A stretch of 64,000 nucleotides of DNA from Dipteronia dyeriana (lineage: Eukaryota; Streptophyta; Magnoliopsida; Sapindales; Sapindaceae), in assembly GCA_032871835.1 (NCBI GenBank), contig CM065299.1, forward strand, positions 1,178,001 to 1,242,000, written 5' to 3'. A program made the translations under genes and the position numbers. The notes under the pieces are model-generated. The model was not told the DNA's origin. It saw nothing but the letters and a program-made list of their open reading frames with translations, and did no database searches. Below are positions 36,536-48,617 of the stretch, piece by piece (the stretch's first letter is position 1; the number at the start of each line of letters is the position of its first letter).

Positions 36536-39500
36536 ATGAAAGTCCCAGTTGGGTCCTTTCAAGTACTATGGAGTTTTGTGTCTTTTTTGCCTTACTTCTT
36601 CTTACTCTTCACACTTGGCCTCCTTAAAGGTATCATTTTTCATATGATCTCCTTGAAAAGTTTTTTTTTTAAAAAAAAATTGGTTCTTTATTTGATTCTG
36701 GTATGCAAGTGTAAATTTATGGCATAGAAATTTAAATGGTGTATGGATTGATTAGTTAATATTTATATATTTTGTTTGATATAGGAGCAATTGTTGGACC
36801 AGTTGTGGTGGGAATTATTGTGATTTCAAATTCAGCAGTGATAATTGGACTTTGGCCTGCACATTTTATATGGACTTTCTACTGTGTACTGAGGTATGCT
36901 TCGCTGTTTTTGAATGCTCTGTATATGTTTGTTTAATTGTCAATCTCATATCCTGTGTTGTGTTGTGTTATTTGTTTTTTTTTTCTGGGTTTGTGATTTC
37001 AGGACCAAGAGGCTTGGTCCAGTTTTGAAGATGGTGGTGGTAGTGGCATTGCCGGTACCTTTGGTTCTGTGGCCAGTTGTTGGAATTGTTGGAAGTCTTT
37101 TGGGTGGAATTGGATACGGATTTTTCGCTCCTCTTTTTGCTACTTTTGAGGCTGTTGGAGAGAATGTGGCTGATAAATTCTACCATTGCTTTGTTGTGAG
37201 TTTCTCTGCTTTTTTGGCCTCTGTATGTTTCTTTTGAGTAGCATTATAGTTGAATTTATTCACATTTCATCAATAGTTCATGTTAATTCTAACATCATTC
37301 AGCAAAACGATCACTACTGTTGCCTTCTAGGCAATTTACAGTTATCTATTGATAATTTTAGATTTCTATTGCTCTTGGCACAGTTTATTTATAGTTACCG
37401 GTTAAAACACACTATGTATTCACTGAACTTTAAGATCATCGAAGTATGAAAAGAGCTTCAGATAATTACTTTGGCGACTAGTTAATTTTTGGCCTCTGTT
37501 TGTTTCTTTTGAATAGCTTTATAGTTGAATTTATTCACATTTTATCAATTGTGTTAATGTAAATTCTAACATCATTCAGCAAAACATCACGATTGTTGCT
37601 TTCTAGGAAATTTACGTTATCTATTGATAATTTTAGAATTCGAATGCTCTTGGTGCAGTTTGTTTATAGTTACGGGGTTGAAACACACTATGTATGCTCT
37701 GAACTTTAAGATCATCGAAGTATGAAAGGAGCTTCGGATATTACTTGGGTGGCTAGTTAATTTACACCATGTAGTTGGGGAAAAGTTCTTATTAAAATGA
37801 GTTGTGTTTTACTTTGAACTTAGGCACTCAAATCAGTGATTTACTCCTTTGAATATCAGGATGGTTGTTTGTCCACTATTAGAGGAAGCTGGACGGCGGT
37901 GCAGGATTTTACAGATTTTTGTTTCCACTCGTACTTCTCCTACATGGATGAGCTAAGCGAGAAAGTGCCCGAGGATGAAAAGCCTGTCGACATTAGGTGA
38001 GAAATTTTCATTTTACTACCATTTGTCACATATTGAGCGGAAGACAAATAGTCGAAATCTTTCAGATTTATTCTGCTTTATCCTTACTAGGTTATCAAAA
38101 TTGCCAAGTTGTTTTTTGGCAAGCCTGATTGGTGTGCCAGTGGATGCATCTCTGATTACAGCTGTTGCTTTGTGGAAAAGCCCGTTTATGTTGTACCAAG
38201 GATGGAAGAGGTTATTGGAGGACTTGATCGGTAGAGAAGGTCCTTTCTTGGAGACGGTTTGTGTTCCGTTTGCTGGTCTAGCAATTCTCTTATGGCCTCT
38301 GGCTGTTGTGGGAGCAGTCACCGCTGCTGTCATCTCTAGTTTCTTTCTGGGACTTTATGCCGGAGTTATCGTTCATCAGGTCTTCGAACATTGCTTTTCT
38401 CATCACTTCGATCACTTCTTTTATGCATTCGTATATTGCTAAGTATGAATAAGTACATATTTGAAGTTTTCTCTGAACATATACCCACAAAATGTCCAGG
38501 AGGACTCACTGCTGATGGGACTTGCCTATATCGTGTCTGTAGTTTCAATGTTCGATGAATACGTAAATGATTTACTCTATTTGAGTGAAGGATCATGCCT
38601 GCCTAGGTAAATTGTGAGTGTACAATTGTTTTTTCCTTCATAAAACTCACTCATTACTTAAATTTTGCGGCACCCTTGTGTTTGCTAGGCCCAGATACCG
38701 TAGAAGCATGAAACCTAACCGGGTGAAGAAAAAGTTAGGTGACAATGAAAATGATGATTTGAAGATCAGAAGAGAAAGCTCGCTCGAAACAAAACTCATC
38801 TCAGAACGATCAAGATCACTGAAGTGGGGAATCCAACGATACAAACCCGTGCAGGTAAGGGCTCTTCCGGTTACACTTTGAAAAATGATTATCCATTTTG
38901 TGTCTGAACTTTATTGTTTGTGTGCCGCTGATACAGGTGTGGGACTGGTTATTTAAATCCTGTGAAGTGAACGGTAGGATACTCCTTCGTGATGGCTTGA
39001 TAGGCATCAAGGACATCGAGGAATGCATTGTGAAGGGCCATTGCAAGAAGTTGAGCATCAAACTACCCGCTTGGTCCATAGTGCAGTGTCTGCTTGCATC
39101 CGCTAAGTCCAACTCATCTGGGTTGGTGATCTGTACGTTTCGTCTCAAACTTTTGTCCTCAGCTCTATATATGAATATCATATGATGAGTTTGAAACATG
39201 ATTGTGCAATCTATTTTTCCAGCTGATGATTTGGAATTGACAAAGAGTAACAGTCCGAGGGAGAAAATGTTCGAGTGGTTCTTCGGACCACTACTGATCA
39301 TGAAAGAGCAGATAAAGCAGCTCCAGTTAGGTGGCAACGAAGAAACTTGCCTAAGAGAGCTTATTATGTGTGGCAAAAACGAAAAGCCCGAGGACTGGGA
39401 CGACTCCTGCTTCCTTTCCAGTGACAACGTCAGAAAAGCACAGTTGCAGGCCATTATTAGAAGGTAAAATCACTTTTCGTTAAATTGCTTGTGCTGGAAT

Positions 39501-39809
39501 ACTATCACTAGACTTCGTTTTTATCTTTTCCATGATAGACTGCAAGGGATTGTAGCTTCCATGTCCCGGGTACCAACCTTCAGGCGCCGCTTCAGAAACT
39601 TGGTCAAGATGTTGTATATAGAAGCTCTTCAGGCAGATGCTTCGGCCAATCATATCGGAGAAATCCCGAAATCCAGGTACAACACAGACAGTTTGGTCAG
39701 AGGTGGAGGTGGAGAAGGAGATGGAGATAAGGAAGGTAGAGATGAAATTGTAAATGTAAATGTATTATCAGCAAACAAGGAAAAACATGACATTGCAGAT
39801 ATTGTATAG
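36536..39809 (+). CDS. At3g27390-like uncharacterised multi-pass membrane protein (copy 2, intact)
   Basis: Ten exons: 36536-36629, 36785-36893, 37003-37195, 37860-37996, 38091-38379, 38500-38606, 38689-38854, 38937-39132, 39223-39463 and 39539-39809. All phases agree and the protein is 600 aa, close to the Arabidopsis relative. The N-terminal third is very hydrophobic (from MKVPVGSFQVLWSFVSFLPY through GAIVGPVVVGIIVISNSAV and LKMVVVVALPVPLVLWPVVG), indicating several membrane spans. Another hydrophobic block lies in exon 5. The C-terminal half is hydrophilic, with a basic stretch (MKPNRVKKKL) and a glycine/acidic tail. Biochemical role is unknown for the family. Start chosen because MKVPVG opens the conserved N-terminus. 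It lies 445 bp downstream of the outer Copia element. Confidence 0.9.
37200..37760 (+). repeat. Partial tandem duplication within intron 3
   Basis: Two units of roughly 270 bp share TTTTTGGCCTCTGT.TGTTTC, TTATAGTTGAATTTATTCACA, AACATCATTCAGCAAAAC and CTTTAAGATCATCGAAGTATG. The equivalent intron of copy 1 has an eroded version (18900-19330), so the duplication probably predates the gene duplication. It has no coding meaning. Confidence 0.75.
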
Positions 39810-39997
39810 TTTTGTGTATAGTAGTCACATTTTTCTTAGGATTTGGTATCAGAGGCTTTTGATGTTATAGTTACATGTTTGAAGAAGATTATACATACCC
39901 CAATGAAACATTATATCATTGTGATTGATAATATTCTATTAGGAAAAAATACATTTATAGTTATGTAACGTTATTTATCATCCATTAATACAATATC

Positions 39998-40454
39998 ATA
40001 CTAGTATAGATACTATATATTTGGATTCGAAATGAAAATTTATCCATTTTTTTTTAAATATAACTACCGTCGGGACCGGTTAGATTAATTACATTTTATA
40101 AGAACGGTCTGAAATATCACTCTTACTATTAGAGAGAGGTTACGTATGGGCTACAACTCTCATAACCGGGAAGGGTTGTCTCCATAAACCTGGAGAAAAC
40201 TTCTCACACTAGAATATCACTCCCACTGTTGGAAAGAGGTTACGTATGGGCAACAATTCTCATAACCGAAGAAAGGGTTGTCTCCACATACCTGAAGAAA
40301 ACTCCCTACACATGTTTGTAAAATGCGTATGATGAGACTTGAACCCTTGACCATTAAGTGTGGAATGAAATCGCACATCTATCTCTACTTAGAGGTGATG
40401 TGCAAAAATTTACCACTTGTATACTAGTATAGATACTATATATTTGGATTCGAA
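39998..40454 (-). mobile_element. SINE-like retroposon with long direct repeats
   Basis: A segment of about 370 bp is flanked by a perfect 34-bp direct repeat (39998-40031 and 40421-40454). On the minus strand its 5' part has GGTTCAAGTCTC (about 40340), matching a pol III B box, and it ends in a run of nine A before the flank. The body consists of two imperfect ~100-bp units (40112-40210 and 40214-40310) with GAGGTTACGTATGGGC and GGGTTGTCTCCA in common. The corresponding place behind copy 1 of the gene (about 21480-21550) has only one copy of the flank and no insert. An A box is not evident and the flanking repeat is longer than usual for SINEs, so the class is tentative. Confidence 0.55.
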
Positions 40455-41076
40455 TTCCAACTTTACCCATTTAATTGTAAAAAAGCCCTACTGAGAATAC
40501 GTCTTTTTATCGTGACTTTGTAGTGTTATTCACATCGCACGTGTAACATTTTTTATGGGATGTTAATTGCAATTATACAGCTGTATATTAGTAGCAGAAT
40601 CCTAGCAGAATACCAATTTCTAGTGGAGAAAACATATCATAATCCTGTTGTTATTCAATTTAATTGGTACACACCTCACAAATCTCAAACTGCAGTTTTT
40701 GATCTGATTTGGTTCTTGACTATGGAGTTACAAACCTGTATTATTATTACAGTTATGGTGATGAGAAAGACAACTGTGACTTTATAATAGGTTGTCTACT
40801 GTGAAAGAAAAAAAAAACTGTAAACAGTAAACAATCTTTGACGACAATTGGTTTCAACCCCCTTTGTTGCGGTAACGGAATTTTTCTTCTCTGTTTCTTC
40901 TCCCAAAAATATTCCAACTTCTTCTTCTGTCAATCATTTTTCATGGTTTGTGAACAGAGGTAACGTCAAGAAAAGATAAAAGTAGTGTGTTAAAGGTTTC
41001 ATTCATGTTACAATCAGTTGAAACAGATTATATATAGGTTTAAAGGAGGATTCGTGCGTTTCATCGGGCTTATTCG
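40455..41076. other. Upstream region of the DUF868 gene
   Basis: No other gene is visible. The region from about 40860 to 41076 is richer in CTTCTT words and probably contains the promoter and 5' UTR. The 75-codon frame at 40560-40787 has no recognised motif. Confidence 0.4.
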
Positions 41077-41829
41077 ATGGGGAATCCTCCCTTGGCGGAG
41101 ATGATCACGGAGGAGCCTGTTACGATTAAGACAGTGCAGAGCACGGTGACTTGTGGATACCGGGCGCATATCGTGGGGTACTGGAGGAACGTGACGGTGT
41201 TTTGGTGCAAGAATCTGATGAACCATTCTCTGAGTATTATGATAAATAGCTTGGAAGGTGATTATCATTATAGTTGCAAGATTGATCTCACGCCTTGGCT
41301 TTTCTGGAGCAAAAAGGGGTATAAATCGATGGAGGTCGAAGGGAATCATGTCGAGGTTTATTGGGATCTTCGTTCGGCTAAGTTTTCCGGTGGACCTGAG
41401 TCGAATGCAGATTACTATGTTGCTTTGGTTTGGGATGAAGAGGTTGTGTTGTTGGGTGACTACAAGAAGAAAGCCTACAAGAGAACAAAATCAAGACCGG
41501 CATTAGTTGATTCTGTGCATTTCTTCAAGAAGGAGAATGTGTTTGCAAAGAAAAGCTTTGCAACCAGAGTGAAATTTGATGAGTGGAAAAGAGAGCACGA
41601 CATCGTTGTCGAAAGCTCCACCACGAGGCCGAAAGGCCCCGAAATGTGGATTAGTATAGATGGGATTGTGTTGATACATGTCAGAAACCTGCAATGGAGG
41701 TTCAGAGGGAACCAAACTGTGTTAGTAGATAAACAACCTGTGCAAGTGTTCTGGGATGTGCATGACTGGCTATTCAGTAGCCCCGGAACGAGCCACGGCT
41801 TGTTTATATTCAAGCCTGAGTCCTGCTGA
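41077..41829 (+). CDS. DUF868 family protein with shifted 3' end
   Basis: Single-exon gene, as expected for DUF868. The 250-aa frame contains the family core: TVTCGYRAHIVGYWRNVTVFW, DLTPWLFWSKKGYKS, VEVYWDLRSAKFSGGPE, YYVALVWDEEVVLLGD, and RFRGNQTVLVDKQPVQVFWDVHDWLF, with HGLFIFKP near the end. It stops four codons after FKP. The +1 frame then continues for 42 codons to the TGA at 41957-41959 and ends FSLFLYAWKIE, the usual C-terminus of the family. So one additional base near 41816-41822 separates the gene from its normal tail. It could be a real truncation or a consensus error. The biochemical function of DUF868 is not known. Confidence 0.85.
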   Translation: MGNPPLAEMITEEPVTIKTVQSTVTCGYRAHIVGYWRNVTVFWCKNLMNHSLSIMINSLEGDYHYSCKIDLTPWLFWSKKGYKSMEVEGNHVEVYWDLRSAKFSGGPESNADYYVALVWDEEVVLLGDYKKKAYKRTKSRPALVDSVHFFKKENVFAKKSFATRVKFDEWKREHDIVVESSTTRPKGPEMWISIDGIVLIHVRNLQWRFRGNQTVLVDKQPVQVFWDVHDWLFSSPGTSHGLFIFKPESC

Positions 41830-41959
41830 GATGGAAAGTGAAAGAAGCAGCCATGGTTGTGAAGACAGTGATCACAGTACTGGAAGCAGGTACCATTCAG
41901 CCAAAAGTTCCACAGCTATTGAATTCAGCTTGTTTCTTTATGCATGGAAGATTGAATGA

Positions 41960-42723
41960 GATGATTCAAAGGTTGCTCTAGAGAGGAGGATCTAAATCAA
42001 AAAAAGAAAAAGCTGCAGAGTTTCAAGCCAAGTAATTATTGTAAATTATGTTGATTAATTGTTACGTGTTTATAATTAATCTGTGCAGTTTGTTTCAACA
42101 TGATTTATTTGAGAGAAGGTCATGTTTATAACTCATAACTAGCCTATAGAGTAAGATTAGGTTTACATTTTATGTTATATTGCCTTTATTATATACATTT
42201 TTAAATTTTATGAACTTATATATTATTCATATTGCATTTTATTTATAACTTCTTTTTTGTATATATTAATTTATTGTCTCAATCTTCTTGAGTTGCTTGT
42301 GATTTTCAAGTTACTAGTTACTAGTTAATTCTACGAGAAAATGAACAAGAACTCGTAATATAAAAAATCCTTGTCCACTACCTGTGTTTGTCTCGTGATC
42401 AGGAGAAAAACTTATGTGTAACAAGCGCAGTGCATCCATCCCAATCACATCATGCCACATGATATGATTGGGATGGGTGTGCTATGAAGTTATTCTCCAT
42501 CATGAGTTATACAAACCAGGACAGGCTTTTGTTGCTTGAATGTCTTTCATTTTTGGAGGGTATACAAACAATAACATTTACCCAAAATCACAAGATGGAA
42601 GATAAAATCATAAAAGAAGATATTCATAACTCCAACTGTTATTCCATGGTTTATCTTTAACATTTCAATCTTACCAAAATCAAAATTCTATAAAAAGAAT
42701 ATGAGGAAAGCCAAACATCAATG
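41960..42723. other. Intergenic region between convergent genes
   Basis: Contains the 3' flanks of the DUF868 gene (plus) and the SFT2-like gene (minus). AT-rich, with AATAAT/AATAAA-like words and no further coding signal. Confidence 0.5.
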
Positions 42724-44465
42724 TCACCTTCCAAAACAGTTGAGAATTGAAGAGGTAAGAGTTGATGAAAAAAACTTCAGTCCGATAGATCCTCCGGGGA
42801 AGTAGGAAATGGCATAGTACAATAGCGCAACAACCTGCAATATCGAATGAATATATTCAATTTCTACTGAAGGCTTGATACAAAGTGAATGAACAGATAT
42901 TCTTAATTCAGAGATATATGCACCACACATCACCGTGAGGATGATAATGATATAATATCATCGACAAAAATACCTGTAACACAGAGAATAGCACGGAGAG
43001 AATATAACTGTGAAGCACCATCGAGACATAGATAGTTCCAACCATTGTGCTAATAGATACCAATGTCATAGGAAGCCTCTGAAAAGTAGATGGCCACAAA
43101 CAGGAAGAATTAGTTTATAGAGTAATTTTGATTTTTGAAGGAAAATTTGCAAATATTTCTACAGTTCCAATGTCACCAAATCGACTGCTAATAAATTGCT
43201 TTTCGAGTAAGCTAAACCAAAAGATGTACTAGTTAACATACCTGTTTAGAGAACATGTGAGCAAGCTGATTTTTAGGGCCTTTCAAGGCGAAGAACGAGC
43301 CAACAATTAAGATGCAACCAATAGTAAAGCAGATTGCGAATTTCTGAGGCACCAACACTATGACTGGAAGGAACATGGTGAATGCAATAAAGACAAAGAA
43401 CACTCCAGCAGCAAGAAATACGCCAAAATACATTACAGATTTCCCGGAAGGGACACTGCTAGTACTGGAAGATTGAACATTCCCCGACATGTCCTTGACT
43501 CCTTTCGTAACCCTGGAATCATTCCAATCGAGAATCAGCCCAACAACCAAGTATTTATGCATCACAAGATAAAAACAACAATCTGACCAAATCTCACACT
43601 CAACTTATTCTCAAGAAAACACAAGAAACAGCAACATTACACAAGAAATTGGCTCCATCTAGGATTGCCATCTTGTTGATTAAACTTTGATGGGTCCAGA
43701 AGATTCACGAAACATTGTGCAGATAACTGCTATAGGTGAGGAGACTCGAACTCGAAAATCGACATCAACAACTTACAAGCACCAACAGGTAAGTGCAAGG
43801 CTGAGCAGAATCAAGAAAATTCGATGCAGATAATCATCACAATGGATTAGGAAGAGTCAATCTAATGCTTATTCTAAGGCTACATTTGACCTAACCCAAT
43901 TCGGGTAGTGAATATTGGATTTTTGATTCAATTGAAGGCCAACTTCTGCTAAGAAAACAATTTATCTAACCAATTCCAATTCAAGAAGCTCTAATTCTAC
44001 TCTACTGTTTCACTCGTTCATACTCAACAAACCTATTAAAGCATTTTACTCCTATCAAACAACAATGATGATTAAAGCATAAGTTTTGATGATTGAATTA
44101 AATTAAATTAAATTAAAAAAATCAATTTTTGTAAGCCAATAAAAATAAGAAACCCAGATCCAAATAAATTGCATCGAAAATCTCAAATTCCATCAAACAC
44201 ACACACAACGACTCAACCGAGAATAATAATAATAAAAAAGAACTTGTATAGGTAAATTTTACACGTTGAAAGTGCCGGTGACTTTGTCGGTGGTCGTACG
44301 GACGGCAGCTTCGAGATCGAACCCGGAAGAGGAGGAGGAGGGGTCGGATTCCTGCGAGGTGGCGGCGTAGGCGTTCCAATCCGCGAGCAGAGACGACGAT
44401 TTCTGGTCGTTGAAACTGCCGCTGCTCGGGCCTCCGGTGAACCACGTTTGTGCCGTTTTCTGCAT
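42724..44465 (-). CDS. SFT2-like vesicle transport protein (Got1/Sft2 family)
   Basis: Four exons on the minus strand: 44465-44266, 43512-43242, 43078-42974 and 42834-42724. All are in phase, giving 228 aa. The N-terminus is cytosolic and rich in serine (MQKTAQTWFTGGPSSGSFND). The Sft2 domain follows with four predicted membrane spans: around VMYFGVFLAAGVFFVFIAF, VLVPQKFAICFTIGCILIVG, TMVGTIYVSMVLHSYILSVL and VVALLYYAISYFPGG. KGPKNQLAHMFS between spans 2 and 3 is a typical family motif. In yeast, Sft2 is a non-essential Golgi membrane protein that assists fusion of endosome-derived vesicles; the plant role is inferred from that. Intron 1 is about 750 bp. Confidence 0.93.
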
Positions 44466-44582
44466 TTTTTTTTTTGCTCGTTAGTTTCAGTCAGAATTTC
44501 AATCAGTTTCGGAGACTGATCGATTGATTTGCAGAGAATTTTGGAAGATCTGACCGTACTGGTGCTTTCGCGCCAGCTTAAT

Positions 44583-44613
44583 GAAAGATAATAATAATAA
44601 TAATAATAATAAT
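44583..44613. repeat. AAT trinucleotide microsatellite
   Basis: About nine ATA/AAT units upstream of the SFT2-like gene start, potentially length-polymorphic. Confidence 0.85.
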
Positions 44614-45508
44614 TAGCTTAATGTCGTCGATTGGATTGATTTAATTATTTATTCGAACTCTAGATTCATCTTTTCAATGGTCGACAGTCTATACATGTTT
44701 TTAGTCCTGTTAAAATTCTTTTTGTTTTTTTAGGAATTTTTGTTTTTTGAGTTGCATTACAATTCATTAAAAAAAAACAAATTGTATTAAACAAATTAAA
44801 CTTGAGTTTTAACTATGGAAAGCAATGATTAGTAAAATACTAAAATCCATAAACATTCATTTTTATTTAGGTTTATGATCAAATTGAAGTCATGTTTTTA
44901 ATTAAATTAAAACTTATTTAGTTTTATCACTTTGGTTTATTTATAATAAAATTAAGGTCATATTTTTTTTTATCTAATTAAAACTCATTTTTTATAACTG
45001 GATTCAAACGAATTAAACCCAAGTTTCAAATCAAAAGGCTTTCATCAGTTTCAATTTAAAACTAAAAATGTTGTATTGGATTCATGATGGTAAAATTTGT
45101 AAACATTATTTGGTTTTATCATTTTTTTTTTAATTTATAACTTTATTAACGTCGTATTTTTTATCTAATTGAAAACTCATACTTTTAAACCTAAATTGAA
45201 TTAAACAAATTACGGTTTTGGTTTAATCTAACAAAAATCAAGGTTAACATATTTTGAAGAATTGATTTAACTAAATTAATTTTCTTTTTAAAAATGCGAG
45301 ATTTTATTTATTTTTTATATGTTATAGAAGAAGTAGTTGTTGTTGTTTTTTCTTTTAATAAAAATATTTCTAGTACACGTAATAATTACAAGAAAATGAA
45401 AATATATAATCTTTTTTTTAGTTGTCACTCTTATTATATATCACACAGATCAATCTCTGCTGTGAACTCTGAATCATAAAAATAAAGAAAAGACGATACC
45501 AGAGAAAA
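44614..45508. other. Intergenic region between divergent genes
   Basis: About 1 kb between the SFT2-like gene (minus) and the 242-aa protein gene (plus). It must contain both promoters. AT-rich, with reiterated AAACTCATTTTT and TTTATAATAAAATTAA-like words and no coding signal. Confidence 0.5.
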
Positions 45509-47504
45509 ATGAAGGTGGCATCGAAATTGATCTTCCTGTTGAGAGACCCAGATGGGTTGGTCGCTTCCATCGCCGACGCACTCCACTCTAACCCTAACTC
45601 CCCTCTTCGTAGACTGTAAGTCAAACACCCAGATGGGTTTCTTTTCGTTTCAATCACTCTCTGTTTTTGGATAACTAATTAGTTTTGTTTTGTTATTATT
45701 TGCAGAGAAGAATCATTCGAGTTGTCGCTGCAGCGATATGGAATCAAAGAAGAGAAAGCCTCTGGTCAGCTCATTCACTTTGTAGATGATGATAAAGATC
45801 ATTATCAGGTAAAGCTCAGTTATTTATTTATTTTTGCAGCATTTTAACTTTTAGACTTTAGAGTCTGATAGTTCGTTTTAGAACTCTGTTTTTTGGGCAT
45901 TGATTTGGTATGGTAGATGGTGACACACATTTGCAGTTAATGAAATCGTTTATGGACTCGGTAGTGAATATCGGTTATAATTGATATATGGGGAGTCATA
46001 TGTTTGTGGAAATATCGAAAATTCTCGATGGGATTCCGATATGTCAATGACATTTTCGATATTTGTACCTTTAAACTTCCGAAAATATTTGGGATATTTA
46101 TTCTTTGCTCCTGGAAGCCCCATAAAGCTTTTTTTGTGTTTATATGGTGAAATACAGATGTAATGGTGTAAGGTTCTTAGTTTTTACTTCACTTAGACAC
46201 TATATTATTAGTTGATAGTACCTGATATGAATTGCTATTGAATTCCGAAGATCATATTTCCTTTTGAAAGTTTTCGATGTATAATTAGTAGTAACAAATT
46301 CGGGGAGAAAGGAATTGGGAAATAGATATGATTGGTGAAGTGAAGAGAGTGTTTGCATGATTTTGAAAGTAATAGATGTTTCCTTTCGGGGCTGAGTTGA
46401 TGACCACGAGGATAGACAATGTGTGTTGTAGATTGACCTGTAAATGTCAATTTTGATGTCGAGGACACCTCAAACATGGTTTATACTATATAATCTGCTC
46501 ATGTTTGGGATATTGAAAGAAGTTGAGATGTTGTGCTATGAGTAGAAGCTACGTCTATTTTTGTTATTTTAATAATATGAAATACGATGGATATAAATTA
46601 AAAAGCAAAGCAACACAATCACATCAAACCCACACTAGTATCCGTTTCTTCTTGTTTACTTTACACCGCCTAGCTATTACATTTCAGGTTGCCTTGCATT
46701 AAAAAAATGAAAAGTGGTGGAAATTAAATTTTGGGTCCCCTGTCTGCATCATGTTTGATTGCAATTGTATCATGTACTGGGGGGCAGGGGGAGCTGTGTC
46801 TGTTTGATTTGAAATTAAACTCGGAACTTTAATTTTTCAAATCAGAACTTTGTGAAACATTTTCTTCTCTACACAGGTTTCAGTATTGCTTCTGCAAAAT
46901 TATGAGCCGCCAACACTGGTGTGTGCCATAAATGAAGTTCTGGCACAAATAACAGTTGAAACATCATCAACTGTGCCCACGCTTATTGCCCCTTTTGTTG
47001 TGGAATCGTCAAAGCTTAAGGGGGAAAGCAAAAGTTTGGCAACGAGTGGAAGCGCTTCGCTTTATGGTATGCAAATAGGTCTAGAGACAGATGTAGCTCA
47101 GGCCATGGCTGCCGTAACCCAGAAACCACCATCATCAGTGCAGATACATTATGAACCTTTTGCATGCTTTCTGCATCTGGTTCGCATCTTGAAATTGCCA
47201 ACTTTCGTTCTTATCGGACAAAGAAGTAGAATCCCTACTGATAAAACGTTAGGAAGAGAGCTTGAGGTATTCATTATTTGATTAGTACTGATTCTTTCTA
47301 TTTATGCATTAACAACATATGATCTCTCTCTTTCGATGTTGTTAATCAGTTGAATCTTGATGGTTGATTTTCCAGACACTCTTTAGCATCGGAGAGCTTT
47401 TGGCGAGCAACACTGGTTTGTGCTTCACGAGGGACAAAATTAAGTGGATTCCGACCAAGACATCAAAGGATACCCAAGAGCCATGGCGAGCATTGTATGG
47501 TTGA
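45509..47504 (+). CDS. Conserved plant protein of unknown function, 242 aa
   Basis: Four exons, 45509-45615, 45706-45808, 46877-47266 and 47376-47504, join in phase to 242 aa ending EPWRALYG. It begins MKVASKLIFLLRDPDGLVAS. There is no signal peptide or membrane span. Composition is that of a soluble globular protein, with hydrophobic strands such as VSVLLLQNYEPPTLVCAI, TVPTLIAPFVVESSKL and FACFLHLVRILKLPTFVLIG, and a short TRDKIKWIPTKTSKD near the end. I believe close homologues exist across land plants, but I do not recognise a named domain. An alternating strand pattern with a late helical part could fit a proteasome-assembly-chaperone-type fold; that is only a guess. Intron 2 is over 1 kb. 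Confidence 0.8.
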
Positions 47505-48617
47505 ATCTTTTAGGCATTTTTGAGCGGTAGAAGTTGAGATATGACCGCCGGTTGACATAATTTTGGTTTTTAGATTATATATTTTGTTCAATATAAAACA
47601 AAAACAAAATGTCAAAGTATTTCGAATGACAATTTCTTTGTTGAAATGGTCTGATAATGTCTTCATGGATCATGAAATTGACAAATCGCCTTGTTTGAGA
47701 TGCTCATGTTTTGAGCAGTTGTGCTGTGTTTCAAGGATGAAAAATGAAAGGTTGTACTGTTTAGGATGTTTGATGGCTTTTAAAGAAGAAAAATTGTGTA
47801 CTTCTCTTAAATCTGTTTACACTAAAAGTATATATTTATATACAACTTGTGTCTCATCGGTATATATCTCACATTTATACTACTGAGATTGTGAATTTGA
47901 GTTATATATCGTTCTCCTTAAACTTTAAATTAATATAATATCAATGAAAACACAATTATAATTTAAAACTTTAGACAAAACAATAAAATAAATAAATATA
48001 TCAATTTATTTTTAATAGGTCGATGTTGAGGATTTTAGATCGGAATCCATCTCCATTCTCATCATGCACCCTTACCCTGACAAATGGACACTCTAGTCCA
48101 CTCAAAATGAAGGATTGTCAAATATAGGTTTTTTATTTAATGAAATTTAATTTTGGTTTCAAGGTTATTTCGGTTCGCTGTTATTTAAAACCCGATATAT
48201 TTAACTACTATAATTAATCTGAGTTTTGAGAATGGAGACATGACTCAAACCATCAAACCTACGGTCCATGTTAGTGAAAAGATCACATTATTGTGTATTT
48301 ATATAATTTAAGGAGTACGTGGGTTAAAAATGAAAATATGCAATAAATCAAAAAAAAAAACCCCCCGTAGGGACCAAATGAAATTCCTATGTTCAAATTT
48401 TAAAAACAAGATTCGGTAACGATACTGGCCAATTAAACATCAGTAACGGTACCGTTAATTTAGGAAGCAAATACTAAATACATAAATTCAAAATCCAACT
48501 AAAACAATTTTCCCGCAAAACAAACAAAAATCTTTTACAATTTCAAAAACCCTAAAACTTCAATTTCCTTCACACACACTTCCTCTCTACATTGTCCCCA
48601 AAATTCACACTTCTCTC
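47505..48617. other. Intergenic region
   Basis: 3' flank of the 242-aa protein gene and 5' flank of the KNL1-like gene. The frame at 47563-47886 is in the 3' UTR or beyond and has no recognised motif. AAACCCTAAAACTTC just before the KNL1-like start (about 48547) resembles a telo-box (AAACCCTAA), common in promoters of cell-cycle and translation genes in plants. Confidence 0.5.
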
